DNA from: Actinacidiphila guanduensis | GTDB taxonomy: Bacteria; Actinomycetota; Actinomycetes; Streptomycetales; Streptomycetaceae | DNA length: 64,000 bases | Assembly (NCBI RefSeq): GCF_900103985.1 | Contig: NZ_FNIE01000017.1 | Span: 1 to 64,000, forward strand | Direction: 5' to 3' | Shown here: positions 34,302 through 42,243 of the stretch, in pieces | Numbering within the stretch: the stretch's first letter is position 1 | How the letters are laid out: every line of letters begins with the position of its first letter | The notes under the pieces: generated by a model | Database searches by the model: none | Seen by the model: the letters and a program-made list of their open reading frames with translations, nothing else | What the model was told of the DNA's origin: nothing | Position numbers and translations under genes: made by a program

Positions 34302-34986
34302 CAGGACCAACTCCCGATCTCGCCCTGAGGGCGGCTGGATCTCGTGACGATCGCTGGGGTCGCCTCATGGAATCTCTGCGAGTGACTGGTCATCGAGCAC
34401 CTCATGCGTCATTTGCCTCCGCCTTGCGCACGCTCGGGAGGCCGCTGGTCCACAGGACCGGCTCCTCGAGCATCCGGTTGGGCGCATCGATCTGCGGTTG
34501 GGAGGGGTGGGCCGACGGAAACATCGGCCATCTCAGTTCGCCAGCGACGCGCAAATCAATGGTGATACACCATTGATTGGTCACTCACCATACAGTTTCG
34601 CGACGCGACGGACAACTCACAGAGGTGCTCAGGCACACGCCGGCCCACTCGCTCCGGCGCTGACGTCGGCGCTCGTCGCGACAGGACTCCTCGCCGGGAG
34701 ACCGGCCCTGCCTACGACTCGTCCTCGCCGAACCGTCGGCCGTCCGGGTCGTTCCGCCGTCCGGCGTCGATCGCACTGCCGATGGCGGGGGCGCGGGGGC
34801 TTGTCATCTGCGGCTCGCCGCCCTCCTCCGGACGACGGAGAGTGCATAGTGGCAACGGTGGCCGACCAGGCGGCGCACAGGCGTTTCCGATCACGCCGAC
34901 CGCAAGCTCACCCCTTGGGCGCGGTCGCCGGGTCACCGGGGCCCCAGGACCCGCAGAACAGGTGGTGCCTCAGGTACCGTTGGCAC
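34302..34986. other. Long intergenic region with one doubtful small ORF
   Basis: 685 bases. The minus strand has an open reading of 40-60 codons (34402-34584) ending NRMLEEPVLWTSGLPSVRKAEANDA, with host-like codon choice; it could be the tail of a lost gene or a small protein. The dyad at 34554-34578 lies at its 5' end. The rest of the region shows no gene. Confidence 0.35.
34554..34578. promoter_or_regulatory. 25-bp dyad, candidate MarR operator
   Basis: AATCAATGGTG (34554-34564), spacer ATA, CACCATTGATT (34568-34578): a perfect 11-bp inverted repeat, AT-rich against the background. It is followed by GGTCACTCACC. The half-site ATTGATTGGT resembles the halves of the palindrome at 35752-35782, so one protein, most simply the MarR regulator encoded between them, may bind both. 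Confidence 0.6.
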
Positions 34987-35469
34987 ATGACCGAGAAAGC
35001 GGGGCAGGTCGACGCCGCCGAGTCGCAGAGCATGCTCCCGCTGCTCGAGCACTTGGCCCGCGCAGGCCGCCGCGCATATCTCAACGAGATGGCACCGGGG
35101 GGCCTGCGGCCGCGACACCTGATCGCGCTGCGCCTGCTGGCGGACCTGGGCCCGCAGAGCCAGCTGCGTCTGGCCGAGGCGCTGAGCCTGGATCCGAGCA
35201 ACGTGGTTGCCCTGCTCAAGGAACTCGAAGAGCGCGACCTGGTTCTGCGGCGCCGTGACCCGCTGGATCGGCGCCGGCACATCATTGAGCTCTCCGGCAA
35301 GGGCCAGGACGAGGTGGCGCGGTCCCTGGCTCGTGGCGTCGCCGTGGAAGATCATTTGTTCGCCGCGCTCGACAGAGATGAGCGCGCAACCCTGTTCGAA
35401 CTGCTCCGGCGAGCGGCGGGCACAGCGTCGCCGGCGTGTTCCGGTGAGGACGCTCCAGCCGCAGATTGA
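34987..35469 (+). CDS. MarR-family transcriptional regulator
   Basis: 160 aa. The winged HTH is RPRHLIALRLLADLGPQSQLRLAEALSLDPSNVVALLKELEERDLVLRRRDPLDRRRHIIELSGKG, here read in pieces; the DPLDRRRH wing is standard for MarR proteins. The C-terminal helix EDHLFAALDRDERATLFELLRR completes the dimer domain. TACCGT at 34975-34980 lies six bases before the ATG at 34987, so the message is probably leaderless. The two AT-rich dyads on either side (34554 and 35752) are the expected operators. It likely represses the SDR gene at 35868 and itself or the DoxX side. Confidence 0.88.
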   Translation: MTEKAGQVDAAESQSMLPLLEHLARAGRRAYLNEMAPGGLRPRHLIALRLLADLGPQSQLRLAEALSLDPSNVVALLKELEERDLVLRRRDPLDRRRHIIELSGKGQDEVARSLARGVAVEDHLFAALDRDERATLFELLRRAAGTASPACSGEDAPAAD

Positions 35470-35751
35470 CCCGGAGGCGGCCCCCAACCCGCCCGAGCGC
35501 ATGTTCGCGACCGCCCGAGCACATTTTCTCGGCCGGTGGCGACACAGCCCGCCCCGACACCCCCGGCCGTCCGCCCTGCCGCCTGCTCCGAACCTTCGGC
35601 CTCTGCCCCGACGCGGCGAGCCTCTTTCCGTGGCCCGGCCGTTGTGCGATCACTGATCCTTCTCAGCGTCGCCGCTCCAGGGTGGGGACTGCCTTGGTGA
35701 TTCACGTCATGTTGTCGGGGCCGCAGCGACGACCCTCATCGATGACCACTC

Positions 35752-35782
35752 ACCAATGATTGGTCATTGACCAATCATTGGT
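35752..35782. promoter_or_regulatory. 31-bp perfect palindrome ahead of the SDR gene
   Basis: ACCAATGATTGGT (35752-35764), CATTG, ACCAATCATTGGT (35770-35782). The arms are exact reverse complements of each other, and each arm is itself near-palindromic, so up to two dimers could bind. TATATG and TAGCAT just downstream could be -10 boxes for the SDR gene. It is a strong candidate operator of the MarR protein at 34987-35469. Confidence 0.7.
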
Positions 35783-35867
35783 TATATGCCTAGCATCGCT
35801 GTCGTAGAGGGCCTCCAGTCGCGGGTCGTCCGCGTCTGCAGGGCTGGCACAGCGAGGGAGAACGACC

Positions 35868-36761
35868 GTGGGACTGCTGGACGGCAAGTGCATCGTGGTG
35901 ACTGGTGCGGGACGCGGGATCGGACGATCGGTTGCGATCGCCGCCGCGGCCGAAGGCGCACGCGTCGTGGTCGCCGACTACGGAGTCGCGCTCGACGGGG
36001 GTGCGCCATCCTCAGCCGCCGCCGACGACGTCGTGGAGGCCATCAGGCAGCAAGGCGGCGAGGCGGTGTCCGTCGCTGATTCAGTGACGACGATGGCCGG
36101 CGCAGAGCGGATCGTGGAGACCGGCGTATCGCGGTGGGGCCGGGTCGACGGTCTGGTCTGCTGCGCGGCCATCCTCCGTCCGAGCTCGTTCCTCGACATG
36201 AGCGAGCAAGACTGGGATGACGTCGTCAATACCCATCTGCGCGGTCATTTCACGATGATGCAGACCGCGGCTCGCGCGATGGCGAAGCAGGGATCGGGCG
36301 GGTCGCTGGTCGCCTTCGGGTCGGGGTACCTTTCTCCGACACCTCACCTGGCCAACTATCGCGCGGCGAAGGCCGGTGTGGTGGCGCTGACCAAGACCGC
36401 AGCCATGGACCTGGCCGGCACGTCGATCCGGGCGAACTGCGTTTCCCCCGCTGCCAACACCCGGATGACCGAGGGCACCGGTCTGCGCATCCGCGGCGAG
36501 GCCGATGACATCGCCCCGCTGGTCGTTTACCTGCTTTCCGACCTGTCCAAGGAGGTGACCGGTCAGATATTCAGCTCCGCGGGTGACCGCATCGCCGGGT
36601 GGAGTGACCCGTTCGAGAACCATGTCCTCCGTCGGCTGGGCGGATGGACCCCGGAGGCCCTGGCGCAGGAGGTCCCCGCGCTGGTGCACGAGCATCCGGC
36701 CGACGGGGTCGGCGTGCTCGAGGAGACGCCGGAGCAGTTCGCAGCAAAGATGAAGCGATGA
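35868..36761 (+). CDS. Short-chain dehydrogenase/reductase with C-terminal extension
   Basis: 297 aa. The cofactor motif is TGAGRGIG in VVTGAGRGIGRS, with CCAAI in place of NAGI. The active site Ser is in AFGSGYLS and the YxxxK motif is YRAAK. The tail after about residue 235 (SDPFENHVLRRLGGWTPEAL) resembles peroxisomal hydroxyacyl-dehydrogenase-type SDRs used in acyl or steroid chain metabolism. The GTG follows GAGGGAGA. A 31-bp palindrome lies 86 bases upstream. A broken luciferase-like gene follows 25 bases later, so this was once a two-gene or longer operon. Confidence 0.87.
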   Translation: MGLLDGKCIVVTGAGRGIGRSVAIAAAAEGARVVVADYGVALDGGAPSSAAADDVVEAIRQQGGEAVSVADSVTTMAGAERIVETGVSRWGRVDGLVCCAAILRPSSFLDMSEQDWDDVVNTHLRGHFTMMQTAARAMAKQGSGGSLVAFGSGYLSPTPHLANYRAAKAGVVALTKTAAMDLAGTSIRANCVSPAANTRMTEGTGLRIRGEADDIAPLVVYLLSDLSKEVTGQIFSSAGDRIAGWSDPFENHVLRRLGGWTPEALAQEVPALVHEHPADGVGVLEETPEQFAAKMKR

Positions 36762-36786
36762 TCCTGCGCCCCAAGGAGGCACGGCG

Positions 36787-37358
36787 GTGAGCAGGAACAT
36801 TCACTTCGGGCTGGACAGCCCGATCTACCTGACCGACGACGGGCGCGGTGGCGTCGTCGACCCGGCCCAGGCAGTGCGCGACGTGGTCGATGAGGCAGTA
36901 CTCGCGGACGAGGTCGCGATCGACTCCTTCAACATGGGTGAGCACTATCGCGACGACCAGATGAACACGGCTCCATCGGTATTCCTCGCCGCCGTCGCCG
37001 GTCGCACTTCGACGATCAGGCTCGGCACCGCGGTAACCGTGCTGAGCACCCAGGACCCCGTACGGGTATTCCACGACTTCTCGACCCTCGGAACAGGATC
37101 CGCGGCTGGCGCGTCCCCTCCCACGACCAGTTCCTCGCCGAGGTCACGCAAGGTTCGTTCTATGTCGGATCGCCGGATACCGTCACCCAACGCCTCGCCG
37201 AGACCATCACGTTGCTGGATGTCGACCGGTTCGATCTCGTCTACGCCCCCGGCCGGGTCCCCCACCAGGCACGGATGCGCAACATCGAACTCTTCGGCAC
37301 CGAAGTGATCCCCCGGGTCCGCGGGATCCTCGCCGAACAAGCGACAGCAGCGCGTTGA
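36787..37358 (+). pseudogene. LLM-class oxidoreductase gene with internal deletion
   Basis: The first 100 codons read as the N-terminus of a luciferase-like protein (NIHFGLDSPIYLTDDG, then TSTIRLGTAVTVLSTQDPVRVFHDFSTL). Near 37090 the reading changes: the C-terminal part continues only in another frame (NRIRGWRVPSHDQFL, GSFYVGSPDTVTQRLAE, RMRNIELFGTEVIPRVR) and stops at 37356-37358. Intact relatives are about 330-350 residues, so roughly 150 central residues with most of the barrel are missing. The product cannot be active. The RBS and start GTG are intact, so a truncated peptide could still be made. A further short open frame from 37355 (TTGAGC) to about 37515 may be the stump of the next gene. 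Confidence 0.8.
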
Positions 37359-37515
37359 GCACCAGCGAGACGAGCACTGTGGAAGCCGCCGCAGATCCGG
37401 CCGAGATCGCGTTCGGACTGGCCTTCTTCGGAGAACCACCGAGGCCTACGGCCATCAGCCACGGGCACCGAGACGGTCCGCATGCCTCGCCCTCGCTGCG
37501 GCCGGAGTCAGGTCC

Positions 37516-37938
37516 TCAGGAGGCGCCCCGGCTTCGGGAACCCTCCGCGGTCGACGGCCGCGCACCAGGTCCGACCAGTTCGGCCTCAGATGCCTCAATG
37601 GCTTTGCAGCGGTCGATCTGCTGCTGGACGAGTCGCCGAGTCCTCCTCAGCGAGACGATGCGCGCGTCGATGACGTCCAGCTTCTCCTGCAAGCTCTGCT
37701 GGACCGCGGCATGGTCGATCGACCCGCCGGCCATCTCATCGGTGAAGAGCAGGATCTCTCGTAGCGAGAATCCGGTCGCCTTGCCCGTGGCGATGAGTTC
37801 CGCCGTCTCAAGGTCCTTCTCGGAGTAGGTGCGGTAGCCGTTGTCCGCCCGAGCACTGGAGAAGAATCCCATCTTCTCGTAGAACCGGATCGTGTCCGTC
37901 GTGACACCGACCCTCCGGGCGAACTCTCCGATCAGCAT
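37516..37938 (-). CDS. MerR-family regulator
   Basis: 140 aa. The MerR winged helix is complete: LIGEFARRVGVTTDTIRFYEKMGFF, then DNGYRTYSEKDLETAELIATGKATGFSLREI. A dimerisation coiled coil follows (LQEKLDVIDARIVSLRRTRRLVQQQIDRC). No N-terminal metal-binding cysteine pair is seen; the single C-terminal Cys in DRCKAI does not make a metal site by itself, so an organic or redox effector is more likely. ATG 37938 follows GAGGAGG eight bases upstream. Imperfect and perfect ACCTTGGA/TCCAAGGT dyads lie ahead of this gene and of the divergent hydrolase gene. Confidence 0.88.
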   Translation of the reverse strand: MLIGEFARRVGVTTDTIRFYEKMGFFSSARADNGYRTYSEKDLETAELIATGKATGFSLREILLFTDEMAGGSIDHAAVQQSLQEKLDVIDARIVSLRRTRRLVQQQIDRCKAIEASEAELVGPGARPSTAEGSRSRGAS

Positions 37939-37965
37939 CCGGCCGGCCTCCTCGTATCGGCATTC

Positions 37966-37988
37966 ATCCTTGAACAATACTCCAAGGT
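37966..37988 (-). promoter_or_regulatory. Imperfect MerR operator ahead of the MerR gene
   Basis: On the minus strand ACCTTGGA, GTATTG, TTCAAGGA: the second arm matches TCCAAGGT at six of eight bases. It sits 28-50 bases upstream of the MerR start and suggests weak autoregulation by the same protein that uses the perfect copy at 38146. Confidence 0.5.
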
Positions 37989-38142
37989 TTCTCGGGCCAG
38001 AACTCCACGGCAGTTGCGTCGCGCTCTGCTCAACCGCGGCCACCGAACGTCGCCCGACGTCACCTCCAGCCGTCGCGATGGCGTCCGGCACCCCCTGCCT
38101 CGCGTCCCTTCGGCCGGTTCTGCGATCGCTGCCATCCAGGAC

Positions 38143-38174
38143 TTGACCTTGGAGTGCAGTCCAAGGTTTAGCGT
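38143..38174 (+). promoter_or_regulatory. MerR-type promoter with 19-20 bp spacer and dyad
   Basis: TTGACC (38143-38148) is followed by a 19-base spacer to TTAGCG or 20 bases to TAGCGT. ACCTTGGA (38146-38153), GTGCAG and TCCAAGGT (38160-38167) form a perfect dyad across that spacer. An overlong spacer holding the dyad is the classic MerR-activated promoter design. It drives the hydrolase-SnoaL-SDR operon. Confidence 0.75.
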
Positions 38175-38204
38175 GGCTTCACCTGCTACGAAAGAGAGGC
38201 TTCC

Positions 38205-39116
38205 ATGGCCGATCCGCACACGAATGCGACCGCTCCCGCACCGCCCGCCGACGGCGCCGGCGTCGCGGGCATGGAGGGGTTCTCCCACCGGTACGCCGAG
38301 GTCAATGGCACGCGCATTCATTACGTCATCGGAGGAGAGGGACCCGCGGTCGTGCTGGTCCACGGCTTCCCGTTCACCTGGGAGGTGTGGCGCTCGGTCA
38401 TGCCCCGCCTCGCCGCGGCCGGACACACCGTTCTCGCACCGGATCTGCGGGGCGTCGGGTATTCGGCACCGGCCGAAACCGACACGTTCTCCAAGACGAA
38501 CGTTGCCGAGGACATCCGCCAGATCGCGGCCGGACTCGATCTCGGCCCGATCCACCTGGTCGGCATGGACGTGGGCGGCATGGTCGCCTACGCCTACGCG
38601 TCCCGGCACCCCGACGATGTGCGGCGGCTGGTTCTGTCCGAGACGCTCATCCCCGGCTTCGGCCTCGAGGAGAAGATGAACGTCGCCGAGGGAGGCACCT
38701 GGACCTTCGCCTTCTTCGCCCAGGTCGACACTGCGGCCTTCCTCACCCAGGGCAAGGAGAGTGCCTTCCTTCCCTACTTCTGGAAGGAGACGTCCGTGCG
38801 ACCGGAGGCTGAGGCGTTCGGCATCGCTCACTACCTGCCCCACTTCACCGGCCCGCTCGGACTGCGCGGCGGCCTGCAGCACTACGCCTCCATGGTCGAG
38901 GACGGCCGGGCGAACCGCGAGGCCTTCACGGGCAAGCTGCCGATGCCCGTGCTCGTGCTCAACGGCGACCACGGCTACTTCCGCGAGGAACTGCTGACCG
39001 GTGCCCGTCAGGTGGCCGAGAGCCTGGAGGACGACGTCATCCCCGACGCCTCGCACGCCTATGCCTATGACAACCCGGAGGCCACCGCGGAGCGACTGCT
39101 CCGATTCTTCGCCTGA
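38205..39116 (+). CDS. Alpha/beta hydrolase, epoxide hydrolase or dehalogenase type
   Basis: 303 aa. The oxyanion motif is HGFPFTWEVW, and the nucleophile elbow reads GMDVGGM, so the nucleophile is Asp (D122) and not Ser. That marks epoxide hydrolases and haloalkane or haloacetate dehalogenases. The cap domain lies at about residues 145-225, and H284 in PDASHAYAY is the base. The tyrosines in the cap that would favour epoxide hydrolysis were not assigned with certainty. The ATG follows AGAGAGG. It is the first gene of the MerR-controlled operon with the SnoaL-like and SDR genes. Confidence 0.87.
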   Translation: MADPHTNATAPAPPADGAGVAGMEGFSHRYAEVNGTRIHYVIGGEGPAVVLVHGFPFTWEVWRSVMPRLAAAGHTVLAPDLRGVGYSAPAETDTFSKTNVAEDIRQIAAGLDLGPIHLVGMDVGGMVAYAYASRHPDDVRRLVLSETLIPGFGLEEKMNVAEGGTWTFAFFAQVDTAAFLTQGKESAFLPYFWKETSVRPEAEAFGIAHYLPHFTGPLGLRGGLQHYASMVEDGRANREAFTGKLPMPVLVLNGDHGYFREELLTGARQVAESLEDDVIPDASHAYAYDNPEATAERLLRFFA

Positions 39117-39183
39117 ACCGCAGCCTCGGCCCCCACGCCGAAGCGCGCCCAGATCGCACACCCGGAAAGAAGGAAGCCGAATC

Positions 39184-39663
39184 ATGACTGACGTCGTGTC
39201 GGACACCGAGCGGTTGGTCGCCGTCGATGCCATCCGTGAAGTGATGGCGTGGTATGTCTACTACGCAGATCATGCTGAATGGGGCAAGCTCGCGGGCCTG
39301 TTCACTCCCGCAGCGTCGTTCAGGACCTACGGCCCCCGTGATGAGCTGTACCTGGATCTGACCGGCCCCCGCGAGATCGAAGACACCATCCGCGGCAGTG
39401 TCGGGAACGCTCGAGCGATTCACCACCTGTTCTCCTACACCGCTGAGGTGCAGTCGACCACGTCCGCTTCGATCGTGGTCAACATGGAAGATCTCATCAC
39501 TCCGCCCGACGATGGGAGCGGCGGCGCCGTCCAGCTCGGCGACGTCACGTTCACGTCGGTCCACGGCTACGGGCACTACCGCTGTGACCTTGTGAAGGTG
39601 GAGGGCACCTGGAAGATCGACAAGCTCGTCCAGACCCGCCTCCGGATGGACTTCGCACAGTGA
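39184..39663 (+). CDS. SnoaL/NTF2-like protein
   Basis: 159 aa alpha+beta cone fold protein: an N-terminal helix VDAIREVMAWYVYYADHAEWGKLAGLF, then HHLFSYTAEVQSTTSASIVVNMEDLI and a last strand GTWKIDKLVQTRLRMDF. The W-x-K-L-x-G-L-F-x-P-D/A pattern places it with SnoaL-like proteins (bile-acid dehydratase BaiE, ring-hydroxylating dioxygenase beta-like). The ATG follows AGAAGGAAG. The stop overlaps the SDR start in GTGA. It may dehydrate or isomerise the product of the hydrolase or SDR. Confidence 0.8.
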   Translation: MTDVVSDTERLVAVDAIREVMAWYVYYADHAEWGKLAGLFTPAASFRTYGPRDELYLDLTGPREIEDTIRGSVGNARAIHHLFSYTAEVQSTTSASIVVNMEDLITPPDDGSGGAVQLGDVTFTSVHGYGHYRCDLVKVEGTWKIDKLVQTRLRMDFAQ

Positions 39664-40433
39664 ACGCGGGTGCTCGTACCCCGGGCCGGCTCCCGGGGAA
39701 GACGGCACTGGTGACGGGAGCGACCAGCAACATCGGCCGCGCCATCGCCATCGCGTACGCCGCCGAAGGCGCGGTGGTCGCCGTCAGCGGTCGCGATGGG
39801 ACACGGGGCGCTCAGGTCGTCGCCGAGATCACCGACGCCGGCGGCCGGGCCGTCTTCGTCCCGGCGACACTGGACGGCAGCGCCGCCGCGTCGCGGAAGC
39901 TGGCAGCAGATACCGCAGCAGCGCTCGGCGCCGATATCGACATCCTTGTCAACAATGCCGGCATCTTTCCAGGAGCCACCACCGCGGCCACCGACGAAGC
40001 CATGTTCGACCAGGTGTTCGCAGTCAACGTCAAGAGCGCATTCTTCCTCACAGCCGAGATCGCTCCGAAGATGGCCGCACGAGGCACCGGCTCGGTCATC
40101 GTCCTCGGCTCATGGATCGTCCGACTCGGCATCCCGGTCGCCACCGCGTACGCCGCAAGCAAAGGTGCCCTGGAGACGCTGACCCGGGCCTGGGCAGCCG
40201 AATACGGGACCCACGGCGTGAACGTCAACGCGATCTCCCCGGGAGTCATCGCCGAGAATCCCGCTGAGGGAGCTGACCACTACGTGCGGGGCACGGTGGC
40301 CAACAAGGTCGAAAGCCCGCAGCAGATAGCCCACGCGGCCGTCTACCTCGCCAGCGACGAGGCGTCCTTCATTCACGGTGTCGTTCTCGACGTCGACGGT
40401 GGTCGGACCACGGTAGCAGTGACCGGCGCCTGA
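39660..40433 (+). CDS. Short-chain dehydrogenase/reductase
   Basis: 257 aa classical SDR: TGATSNIG cofactor motif, NNAGIFPG, Ser in VLGSWIV, YAASK active site, and C-terminal GVVLDVDGGRTT. The GTG start overlaps the SnoaL stop by four bases, so the two are cotranslated. R45 in SGRDG hints at NADP use. It is the last gene of the MerR-driven operon, and it ends directly against the remnant of a leftward TetR gene. Confidence 0.9.
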   Translation: MNAGARTPGRLPGKTALVTGATSNIGRAIAIAYAAEGAVVAVSGRDGTRGAQVVAEITDAGGRAVFVPATLDGSAAASRKLAADTAAALGADIDILVNNAGIFPGATTAATDEAMFDQVFAVNVKSAFFLTAEIAPKMAARGTGSVIVLGSWIVRLGIPVATAYAASKGALETLTRAWAAEYGTHGVNVNAISPGVIAENPAEGADHYVRGTVANKVESPQQIAHAAVYLASDEASFIHGVVLDVDGGRTTVAVTGA

Positions 40434-40728
40434 CCGTGTGCGCGCCGGGGCTGCCGCCCTTGGGCAGCCGGCCGGTCGCCGTCACCAGTCGGTCGACCTC
40501 GCCGCTCACGACGGCTGCCGGCAGGGCCTCGTGGGGGAAGTGCCCGAAGACCGTCCCCTTGGCGACGCCGGCTCGGGCGGCGACCTGGGCGTTGGAGGTC
40601 TCGGAGCCCTGCTCGGCGAACAACTCGAAGGCGGCGGCCAGGAGCGTATTCCGGATGCGTGCTGCGTCGGCGCGCAGCGGGTCACGGCGATTGCCGCCGC
40701 CACCCGCGGCCCGGCGGGCAGGGTCCAA
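40434..40728 (-). pseudogene. Truncated TetR regulator gene
   Basis: On the minus strand a TetR N-terminus is readable: DPLRADAARIRNTLLAAAFELFAEQGSE, VAARAGVAKGTVFGHFPHEALPAAVVSGEVDRL. Its homology stops at about GRLPKGGSPG, exactly where the SDR gene of the other strand ends. The ligand-binding domain is missing. It resembles the first 70 residues of the intact TetR at 50691-51290. FPHE in place of FPSKE is a further change. No good start remains; a TTG at 40728 with GGGGAG upstream is the best candidate. Confidence 0.7.
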
Positions 40729-40757
40729 CGGAGCTGAACTCCCCGCGTGCCCCCGCC

Positions 40758-42092
40758 TCAGGAACCCGAGGCGCGGAGCCGTTCCTGTGCCTTGTGCATC
40801 AGGTCGCGGGCCTCGGCGGCATACGGGCCGACGAGTGCGCCGTCCCGCTTGACGAACTCGCCGCCGACCAGGACCGCTTCGACATCGGCCGGGCCTGCGC
40901 CCAGGCCGAGCATGGCGACAGGGTCGCCGAAGCCGTCGAGGTGCGGGGAGCGCATGTCGACGATGGCTATGTCCGCCTGCTTGCCCGGCGTGAGCGTGCC
41001 GGTCTCGTCCGCGAGCCCGAGCACTTGGGCGCCGCCCACGGTGGCCAGGCGGAGCATGTCCCGCTGGTGCAGGGCCACTTCGTGGACCAGTTCGTTGCGT
41101 TCGAGGGCGCCGGCGTTCGCACGGGACCGCTCGGCAGCAAGGGCGAGGCGCATCTCGGAGAACAGGTCGGTGCCCGCGCTGCAGATGGTGTCGACACCGA
41201 AGCCGGAGACGATGCCCCGCTCCAGAGCCCGCCCGGTCGCGGGGTAGGTGCCGAACTGCATCAGCATGTCGGTGCTCGGCGTGATGGTGAGTGTGCCTTC
41301 GCTGGCGGCGATGAGGTCGAGTTCGGTGTCGGTGAGCTGGTTGCCGTGGGTGTAGTTGATGTCCGGGCCCAGCAGCCCGTCGCGTTTGAGTGTCATGACC
41401 GCGTCGGCGGTTCCCGCCATGCCGACGTGGATCGAGATGGGCAGGCCGAGTTCGCGGGCGAACGCGAAGTCCTCGGCGTTGCGCTCGGCAGAGGTGAAGC
41501 ACGGGCCGCGCAGTGCCATGCCCATCCGCAGGCGGCCGTTGGCCGTGTTACGGGGGAAGTGCTCGTCGCGCAGGCGGCGCGCGTCCTGCGGATGCGGTGG
41601 GTTCGGGTCGTCGCCGGCCGGGCCGGGGCCCCCGTAGAAGAAGACGCCCCGGATGCCGGAGCGCTGCAGCCCGAGCAGGTCGGCGTCCGCGTGCTCGGCC
41701 GAGTGGAGCGCGTGCGCCCAGTCGCCGATCGACGTGATGCCCGCATCGAGCGCTTGCAGCGCGCCCCACAGGGTGCCGGCGTAGATGTCGTCCGGTGTGT
41801 GCCGCAGGGAGATGCCGGTGAGCACTGCGGGCCCGTACCCGTAACCTGTCATCTGCGGGGTGTAGCCGGCGATGGCTCCTTGCCACACATGCCGGTGGCT
41901 GTCGATCATGCCGGGCATCACCAGCCGCCCGCGAGCGTCGACCACTTCGGTGTCCTGGCCGGACGGTTGCAGGCCGGTACCGACCTCGGCGACCACACCG
42001 TCGCGCACGCGCACGTCACCGCCGGGCAGGTCGCCGAGCGTGTCGTCGACCGTGACGACGTGGCCTCCGGTGATCAGGATTTCGTTGGGCAT
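40758..42092 (-). CDS. Amidohydrolase family protein
   Basis: 444 aa. The N-terminal beta sandwich is ILITGGHVVTVDD. Metal ligands are H-x-H in MIDSHRHVWQG, the His in ISIHVGMAG, the His in NYTHGNQLTD and the Asp in VSGFGVDTICSAGTDLF. The family is the cytosine-deaminase/chlorohydrolase group. NTPSTDMLMQFG in place of HNPxSN is a variation seen in some uncharacterised members. The ATG at 42092 follows GGAG by seven bases. The divergent or upstream LysR gene at 42244 is on the same strand 151 bases away, so this gene may be regulated by it. The substrate is unknown. Confidence 0.85.
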   Translation of the reverse strand: MPNEILITGGHVVTVDDTLGDLPGGDVRVRDGVVAEVGTGLQPSGQDTEVVDARGRLVMPGMIDSHRHVWQGAIAGYTPQMTGYGYGPAVLTGISLRHTPDDIYAGTLWGALQALDAGITSIGDWAHALHSAEHADADLLGLQRSGIRGVFFYGGPGPAGDDPNPPHPQDARRLRDEHFPRNTANGRLRMGMALRGPCFTSAERNAEDFAFARELGLPISIHVGMAGTADAVMTLKRDGLLGPDINYTHGNQLTDTELDLIAASEGTLTITPSTDMLMQFGTYPATGRALERGIVSGFGVDTICSAGTDLFSEMRLALAAERSRANAGALERNELVHEVALHQRDMLRLATVGGAQVLGLADETGTLTPGKQADIAIVDMRSPHLDGFGDPVAMLGLGAGPADVEAVLVGGEFVKRDGALVGPYAAEARDLMHKAQERLRASGS

Positions 42093-42243
42093 GCCTGTGC
42101 TCCATTTCGATCGGATGAGGACATCGAGGCTTGATGCCAGGGCTGTCGGTCCCGGCCACTGCCGGCCGGCGCGCCAACGCACCGGGACACGCCGGCGTAC
42201 GGCACGTCGAAGAGCGTGGCGCGGGTACGGGAGTCGGCGGGGG

